Of a DNA stretch of 64,000 bases, positions 35,290 to 43,810 are shown in pieces. The stretch is from Actinomycetota bacterium (GTDB taxonomy: Bacteria > Actinomycetota > Geothermincolia > Geothermincolales > RBG-13-55-18), in NCBI GenBank assembly GCA_013178005.1, contig JABLXL010000003.1, positions 1 to 64,000 of the forward strand, given 5' to 3'. The notes beneath the pieces were generated by a model. The model was not told the DNA's origin. It saw nothing but the letters and a program-made list of their open reading frames with translations, and made no database searches. The translations under genes and the position numbers were made by a program. Every line of letters starts with the position of its first letter. The stretch's first letter is position 1.

Positions 35290-37086
35290 ATGATGTTCTT
35301 CTCCGAGCTTCAGGAAAAGAGAATCCTTGATCGCGCCGGCCGCCAGGTGGGCAAGCTCTACGACGTTTGCATGAGCGTCAACGGCGGTCTGCCCCAGAGC
35401 TCTTTCCTGGTGATATCCCGCTCTCGCCGGGGAAGAAGAGAGACAGCCACCGTTCCCTGGAGCTGGGTGACCTCCATCGAGCCCGACGCCGTGATCCTGG
35501 GGAGGGACGCCGAGGAGGTATGGGGAAGCGAGCTCGAGCCCTCGGGGCTCCTCTTGGGTCGCTACCTGCTCGACCGCCAGATAGTGGACCTGCACGGCAA
35601 CAAGGTGGTGAGGGTTAACGACTTGCGCCTGGCGGAATTCGACCACACCCTGCGGCTCACCGGCGTCGACGTGAGTCAGAGGGCCCTTCTCCGGCGCCTC
35701 GGCCTGGAGAAAACCCTGGGTTCCCTGCTCAGGCTGGTGGGAATCGATCTCCCCGAGAGCACCATCCCCTGGAGCTTCGTGGCCCCCCTCGGGATCAGGC
35801 AATCCGACCTGAGGCTCACCGTATCCCAGAAGCAACTCCTCGAGCTTCACCCCACCGATATCGCGGACATCATAGAACAGCTTGACCCGGAGCACCGCGA
35901 GCGGCTGCTTGATCTCCTGGGCACGCTGACGGCGGCGGAATCCCTCTCCGAGGTGGATCCCGCCAAGCAGGCTGACGTCATCGAGGACCTCGCGGAGACC
36001 AAGGCCTCCAACCTCCTCGAGGTGATGCCTCCCGACGAGGCGGCGGATATCCTCTCCATGCTCCCACGCGATAAGGCCGAGAGGCTTCTCAACATCATGG
36101 GGGTGAGGGAGTCAGAGGTCATCCGAGAGCTCCTCGGCTACCGCGAGGACACGGCGGGGGGAAGGATGACCCCCGAGTTCGTCGCCGTGCCCAGCTACTA
36201 CGACGCCGGGGAGACCATGTCCTACCTGCGGCAGAACGCGCCGGACGCGGAGACCCTTTACTACACTTATGTGGTTGACGACGAGGGCAGACTTAAGGGA
36301 GTGATATCCCTGCGCGACCTCCTTACCGTCTCCAGGGACCGTCGCGTGGAGGATTTCATGCGCCGCGACGTTATCTCCGTCAACGTCAACGACGACCAGG
36401 AGACGGTGGCCGACGTCATGAGCCGCTACAATTTCCTGGCCCTTCCGGTGGTGGACGATAAAAACACGCTAAAGGGCATCATCACCGTGGACGACATGAT
36501 CGACGTGATCAGGGAGGAGGCCTTGGAGGACATCTCACACCTGGGAGGTCTGGAACTGGCGGAGCCGGGGGCGATCTCCTCCCTGCGCAACAGGTTGCCA
36601 TCCATCACGATCACTTTCCTGGGCGGGCTGGCGACGGCGCTCCTCCTCAGCGCCTTCCGCGAGCGCATCCTCCCCATCATCGCCATTTCCTTCTTCATCC
36701 CCCTGGTGCTGAGGGCGGCCCAGGATATGAGTATCGTCTCTCACGCCGTGGTGCTGGAGGAGATAGGGGGCAAGGATATAGGTGTGCGCGAGATCTCCGC
36801 CATCGCCTGGCGCGAAATGCGCGTGGTGGCGCTGATCTCGCTCGGGATTGCGTTGCTGGGAGGGGCGGTCTCGGGGCTATGGGAGGGTTACCCGCGCCTC
36901 GGTCTCGCCGTAGGGCTGTCCCTCCTGTCGGCCGTCTGCCTGGGGGCCACTCTGGGCATCGCCATCCCCATCGTGACCCGGCGGGTGCGTGGGGAGTTCG
37001 GGTACACTCAAGCCCGTTTCTCCTTCCTGCTCGTGGGCATCACGGCGCTCGCCGTCTACATGGGCATAGCACTGGCGATCCTGTGA
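35290..37086 (+). CDS. MgtE-like membrane protein with N-terminal PRC-barrel domains
   Basis: A 598-aa protein. Residues 1-170 look like two PRC-barrel-like halves (GRQVGKLYDVCMSVNG; DLHGNKVVRVNDLRL). An MgtE N-domain (about 185-285, helical repeats such as LEVMPPDEAADILSMLPRDK), two CBS domains (about 290-410) and five membrane helices (about 438-598) follow. Canonical MgtE features of the pore are missing: the second helix lacks GGNxGxQ (reads RAAQDMSIVSHAVVL), and the position of the Mg-coordinating Asp in the last helix appears to be Gly. Mg2+ transport is therefore uncertain. GGAGGTG precedes ATG 35290. Confidence 0.8.
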   Translation: MMFFSELQEKRILDRAGRQVGKLYDVCMSVNGGLPQSSFLVISRSRRGRRETATVPWSWVTSIEPDAVILGRDAEEVWGSELEPSGLLLGRYLLDRQIVDLHGNKVVRVNDLRLAEFDHTLRLTGVDVSQRALLRRLGLEKTLGSLLRLVGIDLPESTIPWSFVAPLGIRQSDLRLTVSQKQLLELHPTDIADIIEQLDPEHRERLLDLLGTLTAAESLSEVDPAKQADVIEDLAETKASNLLEVMPPDEAADILSMLPRDKAERLLNIMGVRESEVIRELLGYREDTAGGRMTPEFVAVPSYYDAGETMSYLRQNAPDAETLYYTYVVDDEGRLKGVISLRDLLTVSRDRRVEDFMRRDVISVNVNDDQETVADVMSRYNFLALPVVDDKNTLKGIITVDDMIDVIREEALEDISHLGGLELAEPGAISSLRNRLPSITITFLGGLATALLLSAFRERILPIIAISFFIPLVLRAAQDMSIVSHAVVLEEIGGKDIGVREISAIAWREMRVVALISLGIALLGGAVSGLWEGYPRLGLAVGLSLLSAVCLGATLGIAIPIVTRRVRGEFGYTQARFSFLLVGITALAVYMGIALAIL

Positions 37087-37137
37087 TCTTTCAGCCGGTG
37101 CGACTTGTGTCCCCTGTGCGGTGAACCAGGAGATACC

Positions 37138-37237
37138 CTTTTTCAACCCTCGGCCCTTCCGCTATGCGGAAATGCTCGCCTTAATGGGGCGAAGGGGGGT
37201 GCGGGATGCGCTTTTTCAACCCTCGGCCCTTCTGCTA
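37138..37237. repeat. 27-bp direct repeat upstream of the carboxypeptidase gene
   Basis: Copies at 37138-37164 and 37211-37237, 73 bp apart, differ at one position (CCCTTCCGCTA versus CCCTTCTGCTA). They flank a short G-rich segment and end 13 bp before the ATG at 37250, so they may affect translation or transcription of that gene. Confidence 0.75.
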
Positions 37238-37249
37238 CACTCCTCTTTG

Positions 37250-38659
37250 ATGGATAACAGCAACGACAACGGCCTCACGGACGCACCGTATCCGCACGTC
37301 GATCTTACCAGCGAGGAGAGGCGCAGGCTGACGGAGAGGCGCATCAAGGAATTGCGCGCCCGCAAACGCCGCCAGCAGCGGGCGGCAAGGCGCAGGCGGC
37401 GCATGATCGTCTCGCTATCCTGCATCTTCCTGGCGCTCCTTTTTCTTATGGCCGCGGTATCCTCCCTGGCCTCGAGCGGGGAGGACCAGCACTACCTCTC
37501 CGCGCGCCTTTCCGCCTCCAATATCGGCTCCCTCGACGAATTGTCCAAACCCTCCGGGAGCGTCACCGAACCGTCCATACCGGCCGTGGCCGCCGCCCTG
37601 CTCGACCCCGCCACCGGGGACATGCTGTACCTCAAGAACGCCGACCAACCCCTGCCCATGGCCTCCACCACCAAGATAATGACCGGAATACTGGCCCTGG
37701 AGAAATCCTCCCTGGGCGAGACCACCACTATCAGCGACGGCGCCAGCGCGGTGGGGGAGTCCTCGGCCTGGCTTGAGAAAGGGGAGACCCTCACGGTGGA
37801 GCAGCTCCTGTACGCGGTGCTCGTGCAGTCGGCCAACGACGCAGCCGCGGCCCTGGCGGAACACGTGGCGGGCTCCCAGGAGGCGTTCGTCGCGCTCATG
37901 AACGAGAAAGCGGCGGAGCTTGGCCTTTCCAACACCCATTTCGCCAATCCCCACGGACTGGACGCTCCCGGCCACTACACTTCCGCGCGCGACCTTGCGA
38001 ACCTCGCCGCCTACGCTATGCGCAACCCGGATTTCCGCAAGATCGTGTCTGCCAGGACGTTCCAGCTCCCATGGCCCGGCCATCCCGGTCCGCGCGTCTT
38101 CGAGAACCACAACAAGCTGCTCAAACTCTATCCATATGCAACGGGGATCAAAACCGGATACACCTCGCAGGCGGGGAAATGCCTGGTGGCATCGGCGGAG
38201 AAGGACGGGCGGGAGCTGGTCTCGGTCATCCTCAACGGAGGCGAGAGCTACTGGGACCAGACCATCTCGCTCATGGAATACGGATTCAACGATTTCGCCC
38301 GCGTGGAATACGCCTACGCGGGACAACCCCTCGCGGAGGTTGAGGTGGGCGACTTTCCCCGCAAACGAGTTAACGCCGTGGGGTCGCGAGACCTGGTCTT
38401 CACCGTGCGCAGGGACAGGCTCGACGCGTACCGCGAGGCCGACATCAGCTGGCTGAACTGGGTCCCCTATCCCATCGCGGCGGGGCAGGAGGTGGGCTAC
38501 CTTTCGCTGGGCGAAGAGGGTGCAGGAGAACAGAGGATATCCCTGGTGAGCGACGCTTACCGCAATCGTCCGTCCTTTCCGGTCCGCGTCCTCGCTTTCA
38601 TTGCCGCCGCCTTCTCGCGCCTGCTCGCCTGGTTGAAATGGCTGGTTCCGGGCTGGTAG
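37250..38659 (+). CDS. D-alanyl-D-alanine carboxypeptidase (peptidase S11)
   Basis: A 469-aa penicillin-binding protein. A basic cytoplasmic leader precedes a membrane helix (SLSCIFLALLFLMAAVSSLA, about residues 52-71). The catalytic motifs are SxxK (STTK, near 139), SxN (SAN, near 194) and KTG (near 301). A C-terminal PBP5-like domain and a hydrophobic/amphipathic end (LLAWLKWLVPGW) follow. It removes the terminal D-Ala from muropeptides outside the membrane. ATG 37250 is chosen because the upstream frame would run through the direct repeat. Confidence 0.92.
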   Translation: MDNSNDNGLTDAPYPHVDLTSEERRRLTERRIKELRARKRRQQRAARRRRRMIVSLSCIFLALLFLMAAVSSLASSGEDQHYLSARLSASNIGSLDELSKPSGSVTEPSIPAVAAALLDPATGDMLYLKNADQPLPMASTTKIMTGILALEKSSLGETTTISDGASAVGESSAWLEKGETLTVEQLLYAVLVQSANDAAAALAEHVAGSQEAFVALMNEKAAELGLSNTHFANPHGLDAPGHYTSARDLANLAAYAMRNPDFRKIVSARTFQLPWPGHPGPRVFENHNKLLKLYPYATGIKTGYTSQAGKCLVASAEKDGRELVSVILNGGESYWDQTISLMEYGFNDFARVEYAYAGQPLAEVEVGDFPRKRVNAVGSRDLVFTVRRDRLDAYREADISWLNWVPYPIAAGQEVGYLSLGEEGAGEQRISLVSDAYRNRPSFPVRVLAFIAAAFSRLLAWLKWLVPGW

Positions 38660-38695
38660 CGCCTGGGTTCCGCATGATGACGGAGGTGTGTTGAA

Positions 38696-39268
38696 ATGTC
38701 ACCGCGAAGGCCGCCGGAGGTTCCGGGGCCCGTGCTGTTGGACGAGGCGGAGATCGCCCGGCGTGTCGGCGAGCTCGGCGAGGACATCAACGAGTATTAC
38801 CATGGCGAGCGCATCGATGAGATAACGGTGGTGAGCGTGCTCAAGGGGGGCTTCATCTTCCTCGCCGATCTCATCCGTCACCTTCGCGTGGATCTCAGGC
38901 TGGACTTCATGGCCATATCGAGTTACCACGACGCGGATGACCGCACACGCGGGGTGCGTATCGTCAAGGACCTTTCGGAGAGCATCTACCGGCGGCACGT
39001 TCTGCTGGTGGAGGACATCATCGATACCGGCCTTACCCTCAGCTTCATCTTGCGTAACTTAAGGGATCGCGAGCCGGCGGATATACGGCTATGCACCCTG
39101 CTGGATCGCGCCGCCAGGCGCATCGCCCCCCTGGAGCTGCACCACCGCGGGTTCGAGGTAGGGGACGAGTACCTGGTGGGCTACGGCCTCGACTACCGGC
39201 AGTTCTGGCGAAACCTTCCCAGCATCCATGTGCTTGAGGATGAGCGGGCGGTCGAGGCCATCTCGTGA
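38696..39268 (+). CDS. hpt: Hypoxanthine phosphoribosyltransferase
   Basis: A 190-aa purine salvage enzyme. The PRPP-binding motif is LLVEDIIDTGLTLSF and the flexible loop is FMAISSYHDADDRTRGVRIV. VSVLKGGFIFLADLIRHL, which positions pyrophosphate, and the C-terminal VGYGLDYRQFWRNLP complete the family pattern. It makes IMP/GMP from hypoxanthine/guanine and PRPP. It starts 36 bp after the carboxypeptidase gene with GGAGGTG upstream. Confidence 0.95.
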   Translation: MSPRRPPEVPGPVLLDEAEIARRVGELGEDINEYYHGERIDEITVVSVLKGGFIFLADLIRHLRVDLRLDFMAISSYHDADDRTRGVRIVKDLSESIYRRHVLLVEDIIDTGLTLSFILRNLRDREPADIRLCTLLDRAARRIAPLELHHRGFEVGDEYLVGYGLDYRQFWRNLPSIHVLEDERAVEAIS

Positions 39269-39306
39269 ACCGTTTTGTCTCTCGGGTAAAATAGGAGTTG
39301 TCCGCA

Positions 39307-39333
39307 TTGACAGGCGAAAGTGGGTGCTATAGT
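39307..39333 (+). promoter_or_regulatory. Candidate promoter of the DUF151 gene
   Basis: TTGACA at 39307-39312 is followed by TATAGT at 39328-39333 (15-bp spacer), or TAGTTT at 39330-39335 (17-bp spacer). Either would start transcription just upstream of the DUF151 ribosome site. Confidence 0.5.
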
Positions 39334-39356
39334 TTAACCTTGAAACTAAGGATGTG

Positions 39357-39833
39357 ATGGCGATGGTGGAGTTGCAATTAATAGGCGTCAGGGTTGAACT
39401 TCCGGCCAACCAGCCGATCGTGCTGCTCAAGGAGAGGACGGGCGACCGTTTCCTTCCCATCTGGATCGGGGCCTTCGAGGCCACGGCCATCGCCTTCGCC
39501 CTCCAGGGCATCGAGACGGCGCGGCCCATGACCCACGACCTCATGAAAAACATCATGGACCAGTTGGGGATAACCATGCAGCAAGTGGTCATCTCGGACC
39601 TCAGGGAAGGAACCTTCTACGCCGACATCACGCTGGAATACGAGGGCAAGCCCTTCGTGATCGACGCGCGTCCCAGCGACGCCATAGCGCTGGCCGTCCG
39701 CACCGGGGTCACCATATACTCGGACGAGCACGTGCTCAATGAGGCGAGCGTCTTCATCCAGAGCGACGAGGAGGACGAGATAGAGCGCTTCCGCGATTTC
39801 CTCAAGGACGCCAAGCCCGAGGATTTCATGTAG
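39357..39833 (+). CDS. DUF151 (bifunctional nuclease family) protein
   Basis: About 158 aa; a DUF151 domain fills residues 1-130: VELQLIGVRVELPANQPIVL, LKERTGDRFLPIWIGAFEAT, then TFYADITLEYEG and IDARPSDAIALAVR. The acidic C-terminal tail (SDEEDEIERFRDFLKD) resembles a UVR-like helix seen in some members. Some plant and actinobacterial relatives have nuclease activity. In Mycobacterium the homologue is beside the FHA and FtsR-like genes, which here lie 5 kb upstream. GTG 39354, ATG 39357 and ATG 39363 are all possible starts. Confidence 0.88.
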   Translation: MAMVELQLIGVRVELPANQPIVLLKERTGDRFLPIWIGAFEATAIAFALQGIETARPMTHDLMKNIMDQLGITMQQVVISDLREGTFYADITLEYEGKPFVIDARPSDAIALAVRTGVTIYSDEHVLNEASVFIQSDEEDEIERFRDFLKDAKPEDFM

Positions 39834-40299
39834 GGGCCGCCTTCCCGCCGCCCTAATCGCATTAGAGATAGGTTGTTTTACAGCTTCTTCCAGATCAACC
39901 TTTTGCCGTGACGCCGGAACGGGGTGCGCCTACACCTCCAGCGGCGCAAATGAAATCCAGGGGGTGGAGTATTTTGCATAGAGATCTGGTTAAGACCCCG
40001 TCATGCTCCCCATGCTTTGGTTGGCTTTGATCGATGCAGGGAGACCCCTGGCTGATATTGCTAAACGTCTCTCGCGACACTAAAACGTGCCAGGGCGCGG
40101 GGGATATCGGGCATAGAGATCATCCTGCTCCCCTTGCTTTGTTTCGCCCTCGGAGACGCAGTGGTTTTCCATATCCAGATTGCCAGACACCGCGCGCCAA
40201 GGTTGCCATCGAGGGCAGGGGGAAAATGGATACCGGAACCGGAATGCGCTACTATGTGCATGAGAACAAGGCAATCCTGGATGGCGTGGAGTAAGAGGT
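39834..40299. other. Intergenic region with a degenerate duplicated segment
   Basis: No gene is recognised. A segment with GCATAGAGATC followed by CATGCTCCCCATGCTTTG (about 39976-40020) recurs imperfectly as GCATAGAGATCATCCTGCTC, CCCTTGCTTTG (about 40109-40142). The meaning is unclear. Confidence 0.4.
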
Positions 40300-41352
40300 T
40301 TGAGGGAAAGGCTGAGGGCTCTCGAGAGGGCATTCCTGCTCTTGCTGGCGGTGATCGTCTTGGGCACCGCCGGGTACATGATCATCGAGCACCAGAACTT
40401 CCTCGACTCCCTCTACATGGTGATCATCACCGTGACCACCATAGGGTACGGCGAGACTTTTCCCCTGGGCAAGGGAGGCGAGATTTTCACCCTCTTCCTC
40501 ATCGTCATCGGCGTGGGAACCGTGGGCTACACCCTGGTCAGTGCGGTAGAATTCATGATAGAGAACAGCGTGAGCGGCATCATGGAGAGGAGGAGGATGC
40601 GCAAGGAGCTCGAGGAGAAGGTCGGGCATTACATACTCTGCGGTTACGGCAGGGTGGGCCAGCATATCGCCGAGGACCTCAGGGACGCGCAGGCCGATTT
40701 CGTGATCATCGATAAAGATCCCCTGGCCGCGGAAAAGGCCGCGGAGCGCGGATTCCTGGTCATCAAGGCCGACGCCACCTCGGACGAGACCCTGAAGCAA
40801 GCAGGGATAGAGAACGCCAAGGGCCTGGTTAGCGCGCTATCGAGTGACGCGGAAAACCTCTACATCACCCTCACCGCCCGTGAGCTTTGCCCTCACCTTT
40901 TCATCGTCAGCCGTTGTGACGCGGAGGAGTCCGAGGCCAAGTTGCGCCGGGCGGGAGCGGACCGCGTCATATCCCCTCATTCCATCGGCGGCAGGCGCAT
41001 GGCGGCCATGCTGCTTAAGCCCACGGTCTGGGACTACCTCGACCTGGTGACGCGCGGGCAGTACATAGAGTTCAACGTGGAAAACCTTGAGTGGCGTATC
41101 GACGACGTGGAGGTCCAGCCCAATTCCCAGCTTGACGGCAAGACCATCGAGGAGGCCAAGATATATTCCGCCTCAGGGGCGTTGATACTGGCGGTGAAGA
41201 AGCGGGGGGTCGGCTTTAACACCAAACCATCCAAGGACATCAGGCTCGACCCGGGTGATTTCATCGTCGCCATCGGCACCGTGGAGCAGCTGGCCAAGCT
41301 CGAGGAAATGGCGACCTCCAGGACCTGGATACAGGGCGGGCGCTACACCTGA
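40300..41352 (+). CDS. Two-helix potassium channel with RCK (TrkA) domains
   Basis: A 350-aa MthK-like channel subunit. Two membrane helices (about residues 10-28 and 65-88) flank the pore with filter TVTTIGYGE (near 44-52). A TrkA-N/RCK domain follows, with the dinucleotide-binding GYGRVGQHIAEDL (near 115) and the acidic VIIDKD end of strand 2. A TrkA-C domain (about 265-345) ends it. A tetramer at the cytoplasmic membrane would conduct K+, gated by ligand or nucleotide. The start is TTG 40300 with GAGG upstream. Confidence 0.92.
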   Translation: MRERLRALERAFLLLLAVIVLGTAGYMIIEHQNFLDSLYMVIITVTTIGYGETFPLGKGGEIFTLFLIVIGVGTVGYTLVSAVEFMIENSVSGIMERRRMRKELEEKVGHYILCGYGRVGQHIAEDLRDAQADFVIIDKDPLAAEKAAERGFLVIKADATSDETLKQAGIENAKGLVSALSSDAENLYITLTARELCPHLFIVSRCDAEESEAKLRRAGADRVISPHSIGGRRMAAMLLKPTVWDYLDLVTRGQYIEFNVENLEWRIDDVEVQPNSQLDGKTIEEAKIYSASGALILAVKKRGVGFNTKPSKDIRLDPGDFIVAIGTVEQLAKLEEMATSRTWIQGGRYT

Positions 41353-41488
41353 GCCGACCGCAGAAGGCGTCAAGACACCGAAACGGGGCGCGGGGACGTA
41401 GGTTTTTTAGAGCGTGAGGTGCGCCCGAAGCATGCTTGAGGGCGTGCGGGAGCGCTCAAGCCGGCGGCGGCCGAGGCGGGGAGGGGAG

Positions 41489-41896
41489 ATGGAACCCCGA
41501 GGTCAGAGCAAGGCTTTTTCCCCCGAGGGTCATGAATACAGGCGCTGGGATGAAGTGCGTTTCGCCCATCGCAGCGAGCAGGAATTCGCGCGCCTCCTGG
41601 ACTTCTACGACATCAAGTGGCTCTACGAGCCGGTGAGCTTCGATATCGAGTGGGACAAGAGAGGCAATCCCATCTCCAAGTTCACCCCCGACTTCTACCT
41701 GCCAGAATTCGACCTCTTCATCGAGATCACCACCATGAACCAGAAACTGGTAACAAAAAAGAACCGCAAGATTCGCAGGCTGCAGGAGTTGTATCCCGAA
41801 ATACGATGCAAGATATTCTACCGCAAGGATTTCCAGCACCTCCTCTTCAAGTACCATATCGGCCTTGACGAGGGTTCGTCCGAGGGCGCGGATTAA
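41489..41896 (+). CDS. Putative PD-(D/E)xK-like protein
   Basis: A 135-aa protein. HRSEQEFARLLDFYDIKWLY is followed by a strand with FTPDFYLPEFDLFIEITTMN. This layout (helix with Glu, then x-PDF and a following hxEhT strand) is that of restriction-endonuclease-like folds, but the expected Lys of ExK is Thr. Basic residues follow (KLVTKKNRKIRR) and might supply it. ATG 41489 has GGGGAGG 4 nt upstream; in-frame ATGs at 41414 and 41432 do not. The role is unknown. Confidence 0.6.
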   Translation: MEPRGQSKAFSPEGHEYRRWDEVRFAHRSEQEFARLLDFYDIKWLYEPVSFDIEWDKRGNPISKFTPDFYLPEFDLFIEITTMNQKLVTKKNRKIRRLQELYPEIRCKIFYRKDFQHLLFKYHIGLDEGSSEGAD

Positions 41897-42310
41897 TTGC
41901 GCTGCTGCACGGGATGATGGAAAGTGGCGGATAGGGGCGATGGATGAAGCGCGCGCCCTGAGGCAATCAACCCAAACACAGAATCCGGGGCCGAAAAGGG
42001 TCGTCGGGGGAGGGCGAAAAGCAGGGACATAGGCCGGTGAATTTTCGACATAATGCGCTTGGTCGTGAGGGAATAGAGGGGGACGGGCCTTGAAGCGGGC
42101 GCCACGAAAAACCATTCCCCAGTGCAAAGCCCGGAACTCGTAAATTGCGGCATGAGGGTAGATGCAGGCGTAGAGGCGCAGCGATCCTCCGAAACGAGGC
42201 GCCAAGCCGAAAGGGGGATGGAGGGGGACGGGCTGGGTAGATCATCTGGACTGCCGACGAAACCGCTTCACCGAAGACCTTCCCGGTTGTGGGGCTAGAG
42301 GGATACAAGC
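41897..42310. other. Intergenic region without recognisable genes
   Basis: About 410 bp between converging genes. Open frames here have no ribosome sites or recognisable domains, and no convincing terminator stem with a T tract was found. Confidence 0.5.
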
Positions 42311-43006
42311 CTAGCTAGACACGCCCGGATCGAGCAGGAAGGCGCACCGAGACTCGCCTCTTTTGAGGCCGTGTTTTCCCGCGGTGCTCAGGAAACCCTC
42401 CTCCAGGCGCCGGTGCACCTCGCACACAAGCCCCCCCTCGTCGCCGGAAATGCCCCCGAAGGGACAACTCGTGAAAGTCACCTCCAGGACGCCGGACCCC
42501 TTATCAGCAAACCGGACGCGCGCCCCCCTGCGCCGCATCTCCTCTTCCCAGGCTTCAAGCAGCGCCGTCTGGCCGCACCCCGGAGCCAGGCGAGCCAAGG
42601 GGGATCCTGTGCGCAGAGCCTCCTCGCGTCCCCGCGAGAACGCCTCCTCTTCCGCGCGGCGCTTGACGTCGCTTCCCTCGCCGGAGACCACCTTTACCAT
42701 TATCTCCGCCAAGAGCCGGTACTGGCGCGGCGGCATGCTGAGCTCCCATTCGGCGTCGCTGGCCCGGTAGAGATGGGCTGGCCTTCCGCCACGTTTTCCC
42801 CTGCTGCGCACCACGCTCAGCAGACCTCCTCTGGCCAGCCTGTCAAGGTGGGCACGGGCGGCGTTGTCGTGCAGGCCAAAATGCCTGGCAACCTCCCTGA
42901 CCGAGAGCGGCTCGTCGGAGCCGGCAACGAAATCCATTATCTCGCGCCGCGTTGGGTCAGCCAGGGCTGCGGACACCTCGGCGATATGCTCTCGATAGTT
43001 GGCCAT
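42311..43006 (-). CDS. ArsR/SufR-like winged-helix regulator with C-terminal cysteines
   Basis: A 231-aa protein. The N-terminal winged helix is ALADPTRREIMDFVAGSDEP, LSVREVARHFGLHDNAARAH, then a wing with RSRGKRGGRPAHLY. The C-terminal half has TSCPFGGISGDEGGLVCEVH and a last ESRCAF, a Cys arrangement like that of Fe-S-sensing SufR-type regulators, though the spacings (13 and 25 residues) differ from SufR. The start is the ATG at 43006 with GGAG upstream. It is divergent from a small zinc-ribbon gene over a 90-bp AT-rich gap, so it may control that gene. A redox or Fe-S signal is inferred. Confidence 0.75.
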   Translation of the reverse strand: MANYREHIAEVSAALADPTRREIMDFVAGSDEPLSVREVARHFGLHDNAARAHLDRLARGGLLSVVRSRGKRGGRPAHLYRASDAEWELSMPPRQYRLLAEIMVKVVSGEGSDVKRRAEEEAFSRGREEALRTGSPLARLAPGCGQTALLEAWEEEMRRRGARVRFADKGSGVLEVTFTSCPFGGISGDEGGLVCEVHRRLEEGFLSTAGKHGLKRGESRCAFLLDPGVSS

Positions 43007-43097
43007 GTTTTTCTCCACAACGCTCTTGACGAGGTAATGATAACATTTTATATTTAAACAGTAAATACTATGTATATTATAATTAAGGAGGTGGGCG
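43007..43097. promoter_or_regulatory. Divergent AT-rich promoter/operator region
   Basis: A 91-bp gap between two divergent genes. Positions about 43030-43085 are almost pure A/T with a short dyad AGTA-AA-TACT near 43062-43071, followed by the AAGGAGGTG ribosome site of the plus-strand gene. It is a likely binding region for the adjacent winged-helix regulator. Confidence 0.45.
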
Positions 43098-43394
43098 ATG
43101 GTTAGGGTGAAGTCTCGTTGCCGCAGGTGTGGAGAGGTTTCCCTGACCCTGGAGGACATCCTCCTGGTGGAACACGGGGACGGAGAGGGAACTTTTTACA
43201 CTTTTATCTGCGGCACCTGCGGGCTGGCCCAGGCCTATCCCGCAGACGGGCGTTTCGTGGACTTCATGTGTATGAACGGCTCATACCCCGTAATCCTTAA
43301 CCCGCCCATCGAGTGCAAGGAGGCGGGCGAGGATCCTCCTCTCAGCTGGGACGACCTCCTCGACCTTCACTTGCAGCTGGAGGAGGAAAGGTAA
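43098..43394 (+). CDS. Small zinc-ribbon-like protein of unknown function
   Basis: A 98-aa protein with two CxxC pairs (CRRC near residue 8 and CGTC near 38) that could bind zinc or a cluster. An acidic/hydrophobic C-terminus ends LLDLHLQLEEER. An excellent AAGGAGGTG precedes the ATG. The 3' part (from about codon 67) is copied in a perfect 71-bp direct repeat just after the stop codon. I do not recognise the family. Confidence 0.65.
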   Translation: MVRVKSRCRRCGEVSLTLEDILLVEHGDGEGTFYTFICGTCGLAQAYPADGRFVDFMCMNGSYPVILNPPIECKEAGEDPPLSWDDLLDLHLQLEEER

Positions 43395-43465
43395 CCTTAA
43401 CCCGCCCATCGAGTGCAAGGAGGCGGGCGAGGATCCTCCTCTCAGCTGGGACGACCTCCTCGACC
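43295..43465 (+). repeat. Perfect 71-bp direct repeat spanning a gene end
   Basis: Positions 43295-43365 and 43395-43465 are identical, offset exactly 100 bp. The first copy is inside the small zinc-ribbon gene (its last third); the second lies just after the stop codon, out of frame use. The identity indicates a recent tandem duplication with partial loss. Confidence 0.92.
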
Positions 43466-43600
43466 GTAGATGTCCTGGCGGGGGAAAGGGGGCGACCCGC
43501 CCTGAATACAAGCCCGAAGCCATATGAAATAGATTATGGTCACCCAGGCCGATAGGGATTAAACTATGCACCAGGAAACCATCGTCGAGGAGGTGAAAAG

Positions 43601-43810
43601 ATGGCGATTACCAAGGACATGACCATACAGGAAGTGGTGGAGAAGAACCCCGAGACCATCAGGGTGTTTCTGGAGCATGGCCTGCACTGTATCGGATGTT
43701 CGGTGGCGCGTTTCGAGAACATCGAGCAGGGCGCCCTTGCCCACGGCATCGACGTGGATGCGTTGATCAGGGACCTCAACACCAGCGTGGGCGAGAAGGC
43801 GGGGGAATAG
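43601..43810 (+). CDS. DUF1858 redox-disulfide domain protein
   Basis: A 69-aa protein consisting only of a DUF1858-like domain: MTIQEVVEKNPETIRVFLEH, then GLHCIGCSVARFENIEQGA. The CxxC pair and the phrase GLHCIGC are typical of the small proteins associated with hybrid-cluster proteins and of the N-terminus of ScdA/RIC iron-repair proteins. GAGGAGGTG precedes the ATG. The redox partner is not in the window. It fits with the Cys-rich regulator and zinc-ribbon protein upstream as a small redox or metal-homeostasis group (inference). Confidence 0.85.
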   Translation: MAITKDMTIQEVVEKNPETIRVFLEHGLHCIGCSVARFENIEQGALAHGIDVDALIRDLNTSVGEKAGE

